From contig NZ_LT629939.1 of NCBI RefSeq assembly GCF_900104615.1, positions 2,211,315 through 2,275,314 of the forward strand: a stretch of 64,000 nt of DNA. The letters are read 5' to 3'. Below are positions 42,341 through 50,576 of this stretch, piece by piece. The translations under genes and the position numbers were made by a program. How positions within the stretch are numbered: the first letter of the stretch is position 1; every line of letters starts with the position of its first letter. Below the pieces are notes generated by a model. It did not search any database. It saw nothing but the letters and a program-made list of their open reading frames with translations, and had not been told where the DNA came from. Origin of the DNA: Merdimmobilis hominis (GTDB taxonomy: Bacteria; Bacillota; Clostridia; Oscillospirales; Ruminococcaceae).

Positions 42341-43867
42341 TTATACAGCAGCCAAGGTGAAAAAGGCCGCCAGCAGGAGGCCGCCGCACAGGCCGCTGGT
42401 CACCAGCGATCCGGACAGGTACTGCACCACCCGGCAGAGGAGCAGCACCGCCCATAAAGTGGCGAGGCCGATGACACAGATGAGCACCCCGGACCAGTAG
42501 TTGATGGGGACACAGAATGCGCCAGCCGCCGCAAGGGGCAGGAACTGGACCAGCTGCAACCCAATCCGCACTGGAAGGGAGATTTTAAACTCCTCCATCA
42601 CCAGGGATTCGTAGGTGAAAAGGCCGGAGGCCAGCCCGCAGATGGGCAGGGCGATGGCAAAGGCGATCCAGTGGGGGAGGGAAGCATCCCAACCCATGAA
42701 GCCGCTGCGGGCGAGGACAACACCCCACAAAAAGGTGACAGCGGTGAGAAGGAGGCTCAAACCGACCCTCTTGCCGCCCAACGGGGCGAGGGGAGGACGG
42801 GCAAGGGTAGAGACTCCAGGCATTTTCCCAGACCGGTACAGGTAGCAGGAGAGCCCTGCGTTGGCCGCCAGCCAGGAGAGAAAGGCGATGGAAAGCAGGG
42901 GGAGCTCCAGAGGGAGCAGCCACAGCACCCCAAAGATCACCGCTGCAAGGGGGAGAGCCAGCAGCCAGTACAGGGATTTGCGGGTGATATAACGGCCGGA
43001 AGGGGCCCCTTTCACCGACAGAAGGGAATAGCTGACCTCCAGGGCGCTGTGGGAAAGCTGGCGGTACAAAAAGACCATGGCAAGCCCCCAGAAAAGGTAA
43101 AGGCCTGCCCAGAGGAGAGGACGCACAGTGGAGCCGGGGGAGACCTCTGGGATTTGAATGGCGTAGGTATCCCACAGCCACTGGGAGAATGCGGTGGTGA
43201 TTTCCCGGGAATAGGTGTTGTGGGCGTGGAATACCCCGGAGACAATTCGAAGGGAGATGTCTTGCTGGTCCGCTTTGATGCCAAAACCGGTGGCCAAAAT
43301 CTCATCCCCGGAAAGGCTGTTGTACAACTGAGCCAGCTGTTCCGGAGGGGCAACGTCGTCAGAAGTGGTGCCCAAAATCAAGGTGGGGAGGGTGATTTCC
43401 CCCGGTTCAAAAGCTTCTGGGCTGGTGAGCGGGGCAAAGAGGGCCAAACCCGCGCCGGCTTCGCCACCCTCCAGATAAGCGGCCTCCTCCAGCAGGGTCT
43501 GGGAAGCTCGTCCATAGGCGGCCAAAAGGATGTCCTCCTCCTCCACTCCCGCGGTGTTGGAGAGGGCCTCCATGGCAAAGGCCAGGTCTACCTCCTCCAG
43601 GTTGAGGGTAAGCACCGGAAGATCCGCCTCCTGGGCCAGACGGATGATGGGTTTGAGACGGTACCGCTCCGAGCCCTCCGGCTCCGCCAGCAGCAGTGCA
43701 AACCCTTGGGAGGGGGAAGCAGGGTAATAAGAGCCGATGCTCTCCCCTTGGTAGGATAGGCTGCTCCGCCCCTGATCAAGGGGCAGGTCGAGGATGACCA
43801 ATGCGGCGGCGACCAGCACGGCCAGGGCGATAAGAAGGGTTGATAGGTGTTTATCTTGCAGTTTCAT
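42341..43867 (-). CDS. Large membrane protein with alpha/beta-hydrolase-like extracellular domain
   Basis: 508 residues. One N-terminal span (LLIALAVLVAAALVILDL), an extracellular domain of about 200 residues with hydrolase-like strands (GFALLLAEP, LALFAPLTSP, LPTLILGTTSDDVAPPEQL, and SGVFHAHNTYS where a catalytic histidine would sit), then seven or eight C-terminal spans. The expected nucleophile G-x-S-x-G is not clear: the corresponding stretch reads AAYGRASQT. It may therefore be a non-catalytic fold. Function unknown. Confidence 0.6.
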   Translation of the reverse strand: MKLQDKHLSTLLIALAVLVAAALVILDLPLDQGRSSLSYQGESIGSYYPASPSQGFALLLAEPEGSERYRLKPIIRLAQEADLPVLTLNLEEVDLAFAMEALSNTAGVEEEDILLAAYGRASQTLLEEAAYLEGGEAGAGLALFAPLTSPEAFEPGEITLPTLILGTTSDDVAPPEQLAQLYNSLSGDEILATGFGIKADQQDISLRIVSGVFHAHNTYSREITTAFSQWLWDTYAIQIPEVSPGSTVRPLLWAGLYLFWGLAMVFLYRQLSHSALEVSYSLLSVKGAPSGRYITRKSLYWLLALPLAAVIFGVLWLLPLELPLLSIAFLSWLAANAGLSCYLYRSGKMPGVSTLARPPLAPLGGKRVGLSLLLTAVTFLWGVVLARSGFMGWDASLPHWIAFAIALPICGLASGLFTYESLVMEEFKISLPVRIGLQLVQFLPLAAAGAFCVPINYWSGVLICVIGLATLWAVLLLCRVVQYLSGSLVTSGLCGGLLLAAFFTLAAV

Positions 43868-43973
43868 AACAATCTCCTGTCAAGCAGTTGTCTCGTATTA
43901 CATTGAAATTAGATTAACCGGTTTGGGGTCAACTATGATAAGGCGGAAGAATCCTCAGACATTTGACGACTCT

Positions 43974-44002
43974 ATTATATCATATTGCGATATAGTTGAC
44001 CA
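43974..44002 (-). promoter_or_regulatory. Possible promoter for 42341-43867 gene
   Basis: On the minus strand: TGGTCA (44002-43997), 17-base spacer, perfect TATAAT (43979-43974). The -35 overlaps one GGTCAACTAT site. Confidence 0.45.
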
Positions 44003-44211
44003 GGGGGAAAACCCCTTCCTTTGGGGATTCCCCCACCGGATTGGAGGGGTGTGTTTTCAGCTTATTGTACAAAAGATTTGTCAAAAAACACAAAAAGACC
44101 GCAGTTTCCCCGTCAAGGCCGGCCAGGCAGGGCTTGGTTAAGATGCAATCCACAAAAGCCCGCGGAGCGCAAAAACCGCCATCCGTAGAAAACCTGCATC
44201 CCCTGCCTCCC

Positions 44212-44240
44212 TTGCGCAATGGGGCGATTTGTGTTATTTT
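44212..44240 (+). promoter_or_regulatory. Possible promoter for YibE/F gene
   Basis: TTGCGC (44212-44217), 17-base spacer, TATTTT (44235-44240), 22 bases before the start codon. Confidence 0.5.
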
Positions 44241-44261
44241 AGCAAAGAAAGGGATGAGATT

Positions 44262-45449
44262 TTGAAGAAAAAAACTGTACAATACACCGCACTAATCCTT
44301 GTTTCCATCCTTCTTTTGCTAGTTGGGAACCGCGTCGCCACCAGCGATAACCCCTATTTTGGCGGGGGCTATTCCTCCGACAGCTACTACCGGGCCAAAA
44401 TTCTCCGGTTCACCAAGGTGGAAAGCCAGGTGGAGGAATTCGGCGGCATGCAGAACCACTACACCCAGCTGGAAATGGACGTCCTCCTGCTGGAAGGGGT
44501 GATGAAAGGGGAGACGGTTTCCATCTCCCATCGGGTGGACGAGGATTTGACCGCCAAGCCCTACCCCTACACCGAAGGGGAAAAGGTGTTGGTCACCTTT
44601 GACTTTGATCAGGATGACAATGTGGTCTGGTACCTGGCTGACCACCTGCGGGAGGGGTACCTCTTCGCCTTGGTGGGGGCGTTTTTGTTCCTTCTCATCC
44701 TGTTTGGCCGCAGGCAGGGGGTCAACACCGTCCTCTCCTTGGCCCTTACAGTGGCGGCGGTGTTTTTTGTGATGCTGCCCGCCATCATCAAGGGATATAA
44801 CATCTATTGGGTCACCTTTTTGGTCAGCTGCTACATCATCGTCATGACACTTGGGGTGGTCATCGGCTTCAGCCCCAAAAGCTTCTCCGCGGCGGTGGGA
44901 TGCATCGGCGGGGTAGGGGTGGCCGGCCTCATCACGGTGGTCATGCAGAACCTGATGAAAATTTCCGGCCTCATCAATGAGGACTCTTCCTTTGTCATGT
45001 ACATCAACCCAGTCACCCCCATCGATTTAAAAGGGCTGATCTTCTCGGCCATTGTCATCGGGGCCTTGGGTGCGGTAATGGATGTGGCTATGAGCATCTC
45101 CTCCTCCTTGGAGGAGCTTCTCCTCCACAACCCGGATCTGAGCTTTTCCCAGGTGGTCACCTCAGGCCTCAACATCGGGCGGGACATCATGGGAACCATG
45201 GCCAACACCCTGGTACTGGCCTATGTGGGCAGCTGCCTCCATGAGATTCTGCTGCTGATGGCCCACAACTCCAGCCTTGCCTCGGTGATCAACCGGGAGA
45301 TGGTGGCGGTGGAGGTGCTCCAGTCCATCGCGGGGAGCATCGGCATCTTGTGCACTGTCCCGGTAGCCACCATTGTGACTGGCCTGGTTCATCAGGCGAT
45401 TGTGAAGAAAAGATTGGCCAGTGGGGCCAGTGAACAGAAAGGGGAATAA
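44262..45449 (+). CDS. YibE/F-family membrane protein
   Basis: 395 residues from TTG 44262 (AAAGGGATG upstream). One N-terminal span, an extracellular beta domain of about 100 residues, then seven or so spans beginning AFLFLLILFGRRQGVNTVL, with the YibE/F phrase GALGAVMDVAMSISSSLEEL. In lactic acid bacteria YibE/YibF homologs affect cell envelope traits, but no transport activity is established. A DIP1984-family gene follows 4 bases later. Confidence 0.83.
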   Translation: MKKKTVQYTALILVSILLLLVGNRVATSDNPYFGGGYSSDSYYRAKILRFTKVESQVEEFGGMQNHYTQLEMDVLLLEGVMKGETVSISHRVDEDLTAKPYPYTEGEKVLVTFDFDQDDNVVWYLADHLREGYLFALVGAFLFLLILFGRRQGVNTVLSLALTVAAVFFVMLPAIIKGYNIYWVTFLVSCYIIVMTLGVVIGFSPKSFSAAVGCIGGVGVAGLITVVMQNLMKISGLINEDSSFVMYINPVTPIDLKGLIFSAIVIGALGAVMDVAMSISSSLEELLLHNPDLSFSQVVTSGLNIGRDIMGTMANTLVLAYVGSCLHEILLLMAHNSSLASVINREMVAVEVLQSIAGSIGILCTVPVATIVTGLVHQAIVKKRLASGASEQKGE

Positions 45450-45453
45450 ATCC

Positions 45454-45909
45454 ATGAAATTGGCAGAAGCATTGAACGAGCGGGCGGACATCCAGCGGCG
45501 GATCGCCCAGCTGGAAAGCCGGCTCATAGACAACGCCAAAGTCCAGGAGGGGGAAGAGCCCGCAGAGCGCCCGGAGGACCTTCTGGCGGAACTGGACGGC
45601 CTTTTCTCCCGGCTGGAGGAACTGATGAGCAAGATCAACTGGACCAACAGCCAAACCATCCAGGAAGGGCATACCATGACCCAGCTTTTGGCCAGGCGGG
45701 ACTGCCTGACCCGGAAAATTGGGGTGCTGCGCAGCTTTTTGCAGAGTGCAAGCGCCACCGTCAGCCGGGCCACCCGCTCGGAGATCAAGATAAAGAGCAC
45801 CGTATCGGTGGCGAAGATGCAGAAGCAGGTGGATGGGCTCTCCAAAGAGCTGCGGGAACTGGATTCTGCCATCCAGGCCCTCAACTGGACTACTAATTTG
45901 ATGGAATAG
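45454..45909 (+). CDS. DIP1984/septicolysin-family protein
   Basis: 151 residues, highly charged and helical, from ATG 45454 behind AAGGGG. Contains KLAEALNERADIQRRIAQLESRL and RRDCLTRKIGVLRSFLQSAS, the coiled-coil phrases I associate with DIP1984 (septicolysin-named) proteins. Biochemical function is unknown. Its stop is 15 bases before a folded tRNA-like RNA candidate, so the two may be made from one transcript. Confidence 0.75.
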   Translation: MKLAEALNERADIQRRIAQLESRLIDNAKVQEGEEPAERPEDLLAELDGLFSRLEELMSKINWTNSQTIQEGHTMTQLLARRDCLTRKIGVLRSFLQSASATVSRATRSEIKIKSTVSVAKMQKQVDGLSKELRELDSAIQALNWTTNLME

Positions 45910-45923
45910 TCGGATTGTGGTAG

Positions 45924-46090
45924 CGTCAAAGGGGTGGGCGCCATCTCCCCCGGCTGAGAATGAGCCGGATTGGTATAAGCGTGCGGGGTCCGCTGGGGTT
46001 CGATTCCCCAAAAGCATTGTCACACCCAGCACAGGGCACATGGGCAATGGGTAGGATGCACTGTTACAACCGCGGCGCCGGCCTTTGACG
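45924..46090 (+). ncRNA. Candidate structured noncoding RNA with tRNA-like module (Y RNA-like?)
   Basis: CGTCAAAGG (45924-45932) pairs perfectly with CCTTTGACG (46082-46090), and just inside GGCGCC (45937-45942) can pair with a second GGCGCC (about 46073-46078). Inside this long stem are a D-arm-like hairpin CCGGCT/AGCCGG (45950-45968), a 4-bp arm GCGG/CCGC (45983-45993) and a T-arm-like hairpin TGGGG-TTCGATT-CCCCA (45994-46010). A stem enclosing a tRNA-like module is the plan of bacterial Y RNAs (YrlA). No Ro/Rsr gene is in the window and no Ro-binding sequence is recognised. A strong terminator follows at 46128-46171. Confidence 0.5.
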
Positions 46091-46127
46091 TGAGGGCGGG
46101 ATTGGGGATACAACAGCATAGAAACAG

Positions 46128-46171
46128 AAAACCGGAGGGGAGGCCATAGCCTCCCCTCCGGTTGGTTTTTT
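46128..46171. terminator. Bidirectional terminator
   Basis: A perfect 15-bp stem (AACCGGAGGGGAGGC and complement) with CATA loop and TTTTTT on the plus strand; the minus side also ends in T-rich sequence. It closes the RNA candidate and the convergent lipoprotein gene. Confidence 0.9.
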
Positions 46172-46178
46172 GCGCCAA

Positions 46179-46709
46179 TTAACCGTTGGAACGGGTCGCC
46201 AGCAGAAGGAATCCCGCAGATTCCTCTTCCCAAGCGGTTTCAGCGGTCAGTTCTGGGTTGTCCGTCAACCACCATTCGGTGAAGGTGAGATCGCCGTCTA
46301 CCCCGCCGGGGGAGGGGAAGGTCACCAAGTTGGAGTAGGTGTACTCGGAGATTTTACGGTCTTCCTCCGCGGCAAACTGGTCGGCCCGGGAATCCACCAA
46401 CAGAGTGTATACCCCATCCTGGTAGGTTAGGGTGTACCCGATGGGGTCGCCTTCCGCCGTGGTTTTTTGGATGTAAACCTTGGCGGCTTTTCCCTCCTGG
46501 GCGGCGGCGGCAAATTGGATGAGGGGCGCGGTATCCAGGACTTCTCCGGTATTTCCGTCAATGTATTCCCCGCAGTCTAGCACCTCCTCTGGGGCGGACT
46601 GGGAACTCGCACTGGAAGAATCGGGATTGGAACTGGAACCCAGCCCGTTTCCAGAACAGCCGGCCAGGAATAGGGACAGGCATAGGGCAGCTATAAGGAT
46701 CTTCTGCAT
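46179..46709 (-). CDS. Secreted lipoprotein of unknown function
   Basis: 176 residues from ATG 46709 behind AAGGAGG. Lipobox LAGC (cysteine about residue 18), a serine-rich linker, then a beta-rich domain of about 130 residues (YIQKTTAEGDPIGYTLTYQDGVYTLLVDS) that recalls DUF4362; that assignment is tentative. It stands alone. The cell-surface location is clear; the role is not. Confidence 0.62.
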   Translation of the reverse strand: MQKILIAALCLSLFLAGCSGNGLGSSSNPDSSSASSQSAPEEVLDCGEYIDGNTGEVLDTAPLIQFAAAAQEGKAAKVYIQKTTAEGDPIGYTLTYQDGVYTLLVDSRADQFAAEEDRKISEYTYSNLVTFPSPGGVDGDLTFTEWWLTDNPELTAETAWEEESAGFLLLATRSNG

Positions 46710-46847
46710 GACAAGACCTCCTTTTCACATGTTCTACTTACTTAGTGGAAAAAAGAGGGCAAATTCCTGCCTCGCAGAGGGAGAAAGTCTCAAAAGGCCC
46801 GGGAAAAGCCGACATGGCAGACCCAGTACAGGTCCGCCATGTTTCTG

Positions 46848-47825
46848 TCAATTATCGTCTCCTTCTTCGGAATCGTCGGGATCTTCATCTTCCTCCCCGT
46901 CATCCTCTCCACTGGGGATCTCTTCATCGGGGTCGTCTTCCTCTTCCAGGTCATCAGAGCGGTCGCTGTCCTCGTCCTCCTGGCCGCCGTCATCTGTGTC
47001 CTTTTCGGATTGGGAGGCATGCCAATCGTCTTCCTGGTCTTCAGAATCCCAGTCTTCCCGATCTTCCTCTTCTAGATCGTCATCCTCTTCCCAGTCGTCG
47101 CCCGCCTCCTTCTGTGCCAGCCGCCGGAGGTCCTCTAAACTCATAGAAGCCAACTCCTCCAGGGAATAATCGTCCTCTTCCTCCAGTATTTGGCGGATGT
47201 ACTGCATTTTGCCCGGAGAAACCTGCTGCTGGGATGCTGCCTGCTGTAGGCTGGCATCCTCTTCATAGGTTTGAAGGATGATGGCAGGGGCGATTTTCCG
47301 AGGTTCCAGCGCCGACTGAATGGAGCTGGAAAGGAGGGATTCCAACTCTTGGACATGGCTCTGCCGTCTGCTCTGCACCGTGAGGAGAACGGTGCTCTTT
47401 TCTGGGGTGAGGTAGTTCCTTTGGGCGAGGGTATCCGCCAGCTGCCCCAGCACAGTGGGAAGGGGTAGGCCAGAGAACACCTGGCCCTCGATCAAGCTGC
47501 GGCCATCCGCATTGAGGCCCGTCACCTCCAGAACTCGATCCCGCCGGTTGGCGGTGATCTGGATGCTGGGATTGACATCCAAAAAGACGGTGGTCTCCAC
47601 CATCCGGTACTGCCAAAACCAGCCGAAAAACAGGAGGACAATACAGCAGGTCAAGGCAGGGAGGAAGGCGCGCCTCCGGGTTGGAACTTGGGGAAGCTCT
47701 TGAGCGGTGATATAATCCAGTTCTGTCTGTTTGCTCACCGGCATTTCCCACAGTTCTTGGGAATGGGGCATAGGTAGTTGCTCTGCCGCCCGGCGCAGTG
47801 CAGCCGGAATTTCACGTTTGTTCAT
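46848..47825 (-). CDS. RsgI-like anti-sigma factor
   Basis: 325 residues from ATG 47825, overlapping the sigma-factor stop (ATGA). N-terminal cytoplasmic part of about 55 residues, one span (LPALTCCIVLLFFGWFWQY), then an extracellular domain with the RsgI phrase FLDVNPSIQITANRRDRVLEVTGLNADG. The last ~90 residues are almost only D and E (acidic tail). RsgI proteins bind a sigma factor inside the cell and sense polysaccharide or wall state outside; the sensor here may be the acidic tail. Partner: the ECF sigma factor just upstream. Confidence 0.83.
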   Translation of the reverse strand: MNKREIPAALRRAAEQLPMPHSQELWEMPVSKQTELDYITAQELPQVPTRRRAFLPALTCCIVLLFFGWFWQYRMVETTVFLDVNPSIQITANRRDRVLEVTGLNADGRSLIEGQVFSGLPLPTVLGQLADTLAQRNYLTPEKSTVLLTVQSRRQSHVQELESLLSSSIQSALEPRKIAPAIILQTYEEDASLQQAASQQQVSPGKMQYIRQILEEEDDYSLEELASMSLEDLRRLAQKEAGDDWEEDDDLEEEDREDWDSEDQEDDWHASQSEKDTDDGGQEDEDSDRSDDLEEEDDPDEEIPSGEDDGEEDEDPDDSEEGDDN

Positions 47826-48403
47826 GACAGCACCCCCTGGGCAGTGAGATGGTTTCGCAGCTTTTTCAGCGAGCGGTTGTAGCGGGATAGAACAGTGGAA
47901 AGGGGCATTCCAAGGTCTTGGGCAATCTCCCGATGTTTCATCCCCGCCACACAGTGGAGGAGGAGGATCTGCCGCTCTTCCTCCCCCAGGATTCGAAGGG
48001 CGGATTCCAGCACCAGCCGGTCGGTGGGGTCGGTGACATAGGAAAATTGGAGGGAATCCTCCATTTTGCAATCTTCCACAGAGAGGGCGGATTGGCGCAG
48101 TCTGCTGTTGCATAGATTGCGGGCGATGGTGAGTATCCACGCCATAGGTTTGCCCATGGGGCGGTACAAGTGGGCCGCCCCTCGGATTTTGAGAAAGGTC
48201 TCCTGGACGATATCCTGGGTGTCGTCGGGATTTTTGAGGAGGGAGAGGGCAAAGGCGTAAACTGCCCGCCCGGATTTGCGGTACAGCTCTTCAAAGGCAT
48301 CCCGGTCATCCTCTCCGACGCGGATCAGCAGGGAGTCGTCAATCTCCGGCAGGGTTGTACGGCGAGGGGAGTAGGTTCCTTGTACCGCGCAGAACAGCAG
48401 CAT
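47822..48403 (-). CDS. ECF-type RNA polymerase sigma factor
   Basis: 193 residues. Region 2 (DRDAFEELYRKSGRAVYAFALSLLKNPDDTQDIVQETFLKI) and region 4 (LGEEERQILLLHCVAGMKHREIAQDLGMPLSTVLSRYNRSLKKL) are complete. It pairs with the overlapping RsgI-like anti-sigma gene. Usually RsgI partners SigI; this sigma is of the shorter ECF type. A second RsgI-like gene lies upstream, so two regulators may act on one sigma factor. Confidence 0.87.
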   Translation of the reverse strand: MLLFCAVQGTYSPRRTTLPEIDDSLLIRVGEDDRDAFEELYRKSGRAVYAFALSLLKNPDDTQDIVQETFLKIRGAAHLYRPMGKPMAWILTIARNLCNSRLRQSALSVEDCKMEDSLQFSYVTDPTDRLVLESALRILGEEERQILLLHCVAGMKHREIAQDLGMPLSTVLSRYNRSLKKLRNHLTAQGVLS

Positions 48404-48513
48404 ATGTAATCCCTCCTCGATGTGGCATTCTGCCCTTATTCTACCCTATGGGAGCAAAAAAGGCAATGGAAGAATCGGAGTGGAGGATCCCCCCACCCCG
48501 ATTCAGCCTTTTC

Positions 48514-48879
48514 TTAGTCGTCGTCCCGGTCATCCTTGTCGTCATCATCGTCAGGGTCGTGGATGTCATCCCGGTTATCCTTGTCGTCATCATCGTCGGG
48601 GTCGTGGATGTCATCCCGGTCATCCTTGTCATCATCGTCGGAGTCGTGGATGTCATCCCGATCATCCTTGTCGTCATCGTCGGGGTCGTGGATGTCATCC
48701 CGATCATCCTTGTCGTCATCGTCGTCAGGGTCGTGGATGTCATCCCGATCATCCTTGTCGTCATCATCGTCAGGGTCGTGGATGTCATCCCGGTTATCCT
48801 TGTCGTCATCATCGTCGGAGTCGTGGATGTCATCCCGGTCATCCTTGTCATCATCGTCGAGGTCGTGGATGTCATCCCG
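48514..48879 (-). repeat. Tandem coding repeats, eight units
   Basis: DNA repeats of about 42-45 bases within the RsgI-like gene encode RDDIHD(P/S/L)DDDD(D)KD(D/N). Units differ by one codon in length and by a few bases, as expected of slippage or unequal crossover. Confidence 0.88.
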
Positions 48880-49557
48880 ATCATCCAGCTGGTCTTCCAG
48901 CTGATCCAAATGGCCGTCATGATATTGGTCCTCCAAATCGTCCAGACGGTCCTCCAGCAGATCCAGAGGGATGTTGTGCTCTTTGGCGTAATCCACCAGG
49001 TCGCTGATCCGGGTATCGGCCAGGTGTTCTGGGGTGAGGGTCGGGTCTTTCTGGAGCAGGCGGTCGATCACCGACATCTTGCCAGAGGAGACTTTCCATT
49101 TTTGGGCCTCTTTGTCATACCGGTCCATGTCGATTTTTTGTGCGTGGACATCTGCATCCAACTGTTTTTCAGCAATGTATTGGGCGACTTTTTTGTTTAC
49201 CTTGTCCAACGTCTTTTGGGAAGCGCCCCGATCGTCCACTGTGATGAGGACATCATTTTTCTTCTCATTGGCAAGGTATCCCTGTTCCATCATCCGGTCG
49301 ACCAGATCTTCAAGAACGTCGTCCAGGTCATTGTCCTTGGGGGTGTACCCTTCCAGCAGTTTTTTGGCGTCATCGTTGAGGGGGATAATCTTGCTTACTT
49401 TCTCCAGCCGGGTGGTTTCCAGCTCGATGCTGGGGTTGACGTCCAGGGCGATGCGCTGGGCGGGGGAGAGGAAGTAGAAGGCAGCTCCAGCTGCTACAAG
49501 GGCGGCTGCGGATAGAGTCAGGCCGGCCATAAGCCAGTTGTGTTTTGTGGTTGTCAT
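48514..49557 (-). CDS. RsgI-like membrane protein with aspartate-rich repeat tail
   Basis: 347 residues. One span near the N-terminus (LMAGLTLSAAALVAAGAAFYFL) with only a few cytoplasmic residues, the RsgI-type phrase ALDVNPSIELETTRLEKVSKI, and from residue 227 a run of eight units of 14-15 residues (RDDIHDPDDDDDKDD). Because the cytoplasmic part is about 8 residues, it is unlikely to bind a sigma factor; it may be an extracellular sensor or binding partner. The tail would bind calcium or other cations. Its start and stop are clear; the gap to the sigma gene is 110 bases. Confidence 0.75.
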   Translation of the reverse strand: MTTTKHNWLMAGLTLSAAALVAAGAAFYFLSPAQRIALDVNPSIELETTRLEKVSKIIPLNDDAKKLLEGYTPKDNDLDDVLEDLVDRMMEQGYLANEKKNDVLITVDDRGASQKTLDKVNKKVAQYIAEKQLDADVHAQKIDMDRYDKEAQKWKVSSGKMSVIDRLLQKDPTLTPEHLADTRISDLVDYAKEHNIPLDLLEDRLDDLEDQYHDGHLDQLEDQLDDRDDIHDLDDDDKDDRDDIHDSDDDDDKDNRDDIHDPDDDDDKDDRDDIHDPDDDDDKDDRDDIHDPDDDDKDDRDDIHDSDDDDKDDRDDIHDPDDDDDKDNRDDIHDPDDDDDKDDRDDD

Positions 49558-49682
49558 AGCAAAAACTCCTTTGCAGTAGATTGGGTCTCTTCGACCTCTT
49601 TCAACCCATTAACAAAGAAGGGGGGTGTTTTATCGCAAAGAATAAAATTTTTTTCACATTTTTGTGGAAAGGGGGAGGATAT

Positions 49683-49722
49683 ATCAAAAAAGACCCGCAG
49701 AAACTTTTTGTTCCTACGGGTC
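49683..49722 (-). terminator. Terminator of tRNA-Sec
   Basis: On the minus strand an imperfect GACCCGTAGGAAC/GTTTCTGCGGGTC stem, A5 loop, followed by TTTTTT; it starts 3 bases after the CCA end of the tRNA. Confidence 0.85.
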
Positions 49723-49724
49723 AT

Positions 49725-49821
49725 TGGCGGGAGTATGTGGGAATCGAACCCACCTAAGCAGCTGTTCACCACTATCACTGGTTTTGAAGACCAGGGGGCA
49801 CACCAGCACCCATCTACTCCC
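49725..49821 (-). tRNA. selC: tRNA-Sec (anticodon UCA)
   Basis: 97 bases on the minus strand, with encoded CCA at 49727-49725. GGGAGTA acceptor stem pairs with TACTCCC; the T-arm GTGGGTTCGATTCCCAC is perfect; the anticodon loop CTTCAAA gives UCA at 49787-49785; and a long variable arm (AGTGATAGTGGTGAACAGCTGCTT region) and extended D-arm are visible. This is the selenocysteine tRNA that reads the in-frame UGA codons of grdA and grdB. Confidence 0.93.
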
Positions 49822-49943
49822 ATATACAGCGGGTGCTTTGCTTACGTTTTGATATTCTACCACAAATATACGCAAGAAGCAACTGTTTTTTCACAGAAAC
49901 GGGAAAATAAGCAGAAAATAGGGGAGGTGCGCCAAAAAATTCA

Positions 49944-50474
49944 TCATGGATGGGACGCTAACCTCTTCCATTGCCAAAGGAGCGCGGAGCGTTCCATCTC
50001 CTTTACAAAGGCATCCTTGCCGTCGCAGTAGCCGTCAATGTCGGCGGGGAACTGGGATGCCAGCTGAATTTTTAAGGCGGCATAGGAATCCCGGGCACCG
50101 GGGTGGGCCCGCAGATAATCCCGGAAGGCGAGGTGGCGGCCAATCTCCCCCAGGTTGTCATACTGGAAGGCGTGGATTTGATGGGTGCGGTTTTCCCCGC
50201 CTTTGCGGAAATACCGCCGGCCGGGCAGACCGAACTCCCCCATGGCCTCATAGCCCAGTTCTGCAAACTGGGGGGTCAGGGCATCCAGAGCATCGATATC
50301 CTGTACCACCGGCAGGATGTCGATGATGGGTTTTGCGGCAAGGCCAGGGACGGATGTGCTCCCAATATGAAAGAGGGCGACCAGATTTTCCCCCAGCAGG
50401 GCGCGAAGGGATTTGGCCTCCTCCTCGAAGAGCTGGGGCCACTGAGGGTTGTAGGGAGCGACGGTGACCAACAT
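49944..50474 (-). CDS. GrpB/UPF0157-family nucleotidyltransferase-like protein
   Basis: 176 residues from ATG 50474 behind GAGGAGG. Opening VAPYNPQWPQLFEEEAKSL and the motif HIGSTSVPGLAAKPIIDILPVV are those of the GrpB family, which has a nucleotidyltransferase-like fold; biological role unknown. It lies between tRNA-Sec and selB on the same strand, but a terminator separates it from selB, so a link with selenium is not certain. Confidence 0.83.
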   Translation of the reverse strand: MLVTVAPYNPQWPQLFEEEAKSLRALLGENLVALFHIGSTSVPGLAAKPIIDILPVVQDIDALDALTPQFAELGYEAMGEFGLPGRRYFRKGGENRTHQIHAFQYDNLGEIGRHLAFRDYLRAHPGARDSYAALKIQLASQFPADIDGYCDGKDAFVKEMERSALLWQWKRLASHP

Positions 50475-50537
50475 GAAAAGGACCTCCTCGTTGAGATGAT
50501 GGCAGCAGGAAGGCGGATTCCTGCAAAGAAACACTGT

Positions 50538-50565
50538 AAAAATGGGAGGGGAAGCCCCCTCCCAA
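50538..50565 (-). terminator. Terminator after selB
   Basis: On the minus strand a TGGGAGGGG/CCCCTCCCA stem with T5 just after the stop at 50577. Confidence 0.82.
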
Positions 50566-50576
50566 ATGGAAATCGG

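Larger units (their letters stand above)
43868..44261. other. Divergent intergenic region with inverted GGTCAACTAT sites
   Basis: 394 bases between divergent genes. GGTCAACTAT (43927-43936) and its exact reverse complement (43992-44001) are 55 bases apart and flank or overlap the minus-strand promoter; they could be operator half-sites. A plus-strand promoter lies at 44212-44240. Confidence 0.5.

Noticed and set aside
48514-48879. CRISPR-like regular repeats
   Set aside because: Repeats are contiguous, have no unique spacers and encode in-frame RDDIHD units of a real gene.
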